A stretch of 64,000 nt of DNA from Candidatus Marinarcus aquaticus (GTDB lineage: Bacteria; Campylobacterota; Campylobacteria; Campylobacterales; Arcobacteraceae), in NCBI RefSeq assembly GCF_004116335.1, contig NZ_PDKN01000011.1, forward strand, positions 1-64,000, written 5' to 3'. Positions 62,312 to 64,000 of the stretch are shown here, piece by piece. Position 1 is the stretch's first letter, and each line of letters starts with the position of its first letter. The notes under the pieces are model-generated. The model saw nothing but the letters and a program-made list of their open reading frames with translations, made no database searches and was not told where the DNA came from. The position numbers and the translations under genes were made by a program.

Positions 62312-62947
62312 ATGGAGATATATCTATCGGGTTTTTTAGCGCTGGCATTGGCACACTTTGTGGCATTGCTCAGTCCGGGAGTTGACTTTTTTTTAATTCT
62401 TTCAAACGCTTCAAAATATGGACGCTCTTCTGGAGTAGTCACATCTGCTGGAATCGCTACGGGAAATTTGGTCTATATTTTATTGGCATTGTTTGGAATA
62501 ACTCTAATTAAAGAGAATGAATTGGTTTTTGCATCCCTTAAAATATTGGGTTCCCTCTATCTTTTGTATATTGGTTATATGCTTTTAAGAGTAAAAAAAA
62601 GAGAACTCTTTTCAAATCAAACAGAAGAGAAAAAACGAAAAAAAGAGACAATAAAATATTTTTCAATGGGCTTTTTATCTGCAATTTTGAATCCTAAAAA
62701 TTCCATATTTTATTTGACGATGTTTACAATATCGATTCAAAATGACACCCCATTTTATGTGCAATCATTTTACGCAGCATGGATGTTTCTTGCAGTACTG
62801 TTTTGGGATATTTTTGTTGTTTATTTGGTGACAAATTCAAAAAGTCGTATATGGGTTGAGCGATATTCAAACCATATAGAGAAAGTTTCAGGAGCAATTC
62901 TTCTGTTTTTGGGCAGTTCTATTTTAGTTGACAGCGTATTATACTAA
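62312..62947 (+). CDS. LysE/RhtB family exporter
   Basis: 211 residues, about six TM helices. LSPGVDFFLILSNASKYGRSSG near 24 is the family signature; LKILGSLYLLYIGYMLLRV near 78 and LNPKNSIFYLTMFTI near 125 follow. AGGAG lies 12 nt before the ATG. Likely regulated by the AraC protein just upstream. Substrate unknown, probably amino acids or homoserine-like compounds. Confidence 0.9.
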   Translation: MEIYLSGFLALALAHFVALLSPGVDFFLILSNASKYGRSSGVVTSAGIATGNLVYILLALFGITLIKENELVFASLKILGSLYLLYIGYMLLRVKKRELFSNQTEEKKRKKETIKYFSMGFLSAILNPKNSIFYLTMFTISIQNDTPFYVQSFYAAWMFLAVLFWDIFVVYLVTNSKSRIWVERYSNHIEKVSGAILLFLGSSILVDSVLY

Positions 62948-62968
62948 AATCAATATCTCTGCAAAGGG

Positions 62969-63481
62969 TTACAGCCCCATTGCAGATTGAGTGGCAAAGA
63001 TAACAATGCCAATAGCAAAAAGAACAACCACGATCAAAGCAAGCAGTTTATAAAAAGAGAATTGTAAGCGGATGGTTTCACCATTATGTATTTCAATGTT
63101 ATGGTATTTGATGCACAAGTAGATTAAAACAACTGCAAGCAGTGAACTGATAACCTCTATGGAAAAAAGAGTTGATGACATGGTCACAGGACTTGTTGGA
63201 AAAATCTTAAATAAATCAAGTATATATACAAACAGATAAAGCAGGGCAAAAATAGCACTTAAAACAACGGAGTATTTTTTCTTTTTTGCGATTAAAAAAG
63301 CCACAACAAAACTAAGAAGCCCCAATGTGGTAAGAAAGATGTTAAACAATGCTAAAACGGTTTCACTGTAGTGCGAGAAGTCTCTTGTTTCTATGGGACC
63401 ACCCGGAACTAAAATTGTCAGTAAAACAGATAAAACAACAAGCAAAAAAGCAATAACATAATGGATGTTTTTTGTAAGCAT
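62969..63481 (-). CDS. Hypothetical membrane protein with four to five TM helices
   Basis: 170 residues. TM stretches near 10-25 (YVIAFLLVVLSVLLTIL), 42-65 (VLALFNIFLTTLGLLSFVVAFLI), 70-92, 105-125 and 143-165 (LLALIVVVLFAIGIVIFA). No conserved polar motif seen. No family recognised. Convergent with the LysE gene. Confidence 0.68.
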   Translation of the reverse strand: MLTKNIHYVIAFLLVVLSVLLTILVPGGPIETRDFSHYSETVLALFNIFLTTLGLLSFVVAFLIAKKKKYSVVLSAIFALLYLFVYILDLFKIFPTSPVTMSSTLFSIEVISSLLAVVLIYLCIKYHNIEIHNGETIRLQFSFYKLLALIVVVLFAIGIVIFATQSAMGL

Positions 63482-63624
63482 GATAAACCTTTGTATGTAG
63501 AGAAATAGTAAAAACTATTTTACTTAAATGGATGTTGTATGAAGGTTAAAAGCTTGATAAAGATTAAAAAAAGTTATGATAAAGTGAAATAAAATTTTTC
63601 TTTTATTTGAAAGTAGAGTTATTT

Positions 63625-64000
63625 ATGAATTTAAAAAACTATTTAGAAGAGGCAAACATCATTGATTTTAGCAATCAAGCAATACACAACTTAGCCAAAA
63701 GTTTATCACAAAACTGCAGTAGCGATGAACAAATAGCTAAAAACTGTTTTATTTATGTTCGAGATGAAGTAGCACACAGTGGTGATATAAAAGCAGAAGT
63801 TACTACGTGTAAAGCAAGCGATGTCTTAAAGTATAAAACAGGTTGGTGTTATGCTAAATCGCATCTTCTTGCAGCGCTTTTAAGAGCCAACAATATCCCT
63901 ACAGGGTTTTGTTATCAACGTTTGAGTTGTGGAGAGTATGAAGATGATCAGTATTGTTTGCATGGTTTAAATGCTGTGTATTTGGAAAAATATGGTTGGT
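63625..64000 (+). CDS. Transglutaminase-like domain protein, 3' end beyond window
   Basis: 125 residues visible from the ATG at 63625. CFIYVRDEVAHSGD near 41, then TGWCYAKSHLLAALLRANNIP with catalytic-type Cys75 and CLHGLNAVYLE with His113 are the transglutaminase-like core (cysteine protease fold). The final Asp would lie past the window end. Probably a cytoplasmic hydrolase or peptidase; substrate unknown. Confidence 0.83.
   Translation, partial: MNLKNYLEEANIIDFSNQAIHNLAKSLSQNCSSDEQIAKNCFIYVRDEVAHSGDIKAEVTTCKASDVLKYKTGWCYAKSHLLAALLRANNIPTGFCYQRLSCGEYEDDQYCLHGLNAVYLEKYGW

Overview
The window looks like a chromosomal segment of a marine or free-living Campylobacterota species, most likely in the Arcobacteraceae. 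This rests on the strong AT bias, the dense and often overlapping genes, and gene neighbourhoods typical of the group (aroB - MscS channel - mtaB - FtsH-like ATPase - bioV - mogA; carB - short Sua5-like gene). No rRNA, CRISPR array or intact insertion sequence was seen. One tRNA-Glu is present.

Layout. 1-3.8 kb: a periplasmic binding protein (cut by the window edge) overlapping a Cache/HAMP/PAS histidine kinase, then a DUF3124 lipoprotein. 3.9-13.0 kb: a tightly packed anaerobic corrin-ring operon (cbiM, cbiK, cbiL, cbiC, a [2Fe-2S] protein, cobA, cbiD, cbiET, cbiF, cbiG, cbiH). No cbiJ or cbiA is present. 13.0-18.0 kb: a signalling block with a putative tiny membrane peptide, an outer-membrane barrel carrying a C-terminal Ig-like domain, a 7TM histidine kinase and two paralogous PhoB-type response regulators. 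Four promoters in this block share one architecture: TAACR repeats, then exactly 9 nt, then a -10 hexamer. This suggests a small, previously undescribed regulon. 18.1 kb: a second cobA close to the first. 18.8-28.7 kb: miscellaneous housekeeping and hypothetical genes, with a degenerate copy of the acpH 3' end flanking an orphan gene. 28.8-33.8 kb: carB, a Sua5-like protein and an archaeal-type ATPase. 34.0-38.1 kb: a large type I-secreted adhesin with a perfect 306-bp tandem repeat. It is followed by tRNA-Glu, a frameshifted pseudogene and a Lys-rich histone-like gene.

39.4-49.5 kb: aroB, an MscS channel, mtaB, an FtsH-like ATPase whose protease site is lost, bioV, mogA, an SLC13 transporter and mutS2. 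49.5-54.4 kb: two small genes, a DUF748/AsmA-like protein and dapE. 54.5-58.0 kb: a more AT-rich accessory patch with an ORF6N protein and a two-gene unit (a PLD-like nuclease candidate plus a large unknown partner) that could be a defence system. 58.2-64.0 kb: small DNA-related proteins, an overlapping ABC-F / GNAT / P-loop kinase trio, an AraC regulator with a LysE exporter, a membrane protein, and a transglutaminase-like gene cut by the window edge.

All function calls come from reading motifs and from memory of the families. No database search was run, and identities are estimates by eye.
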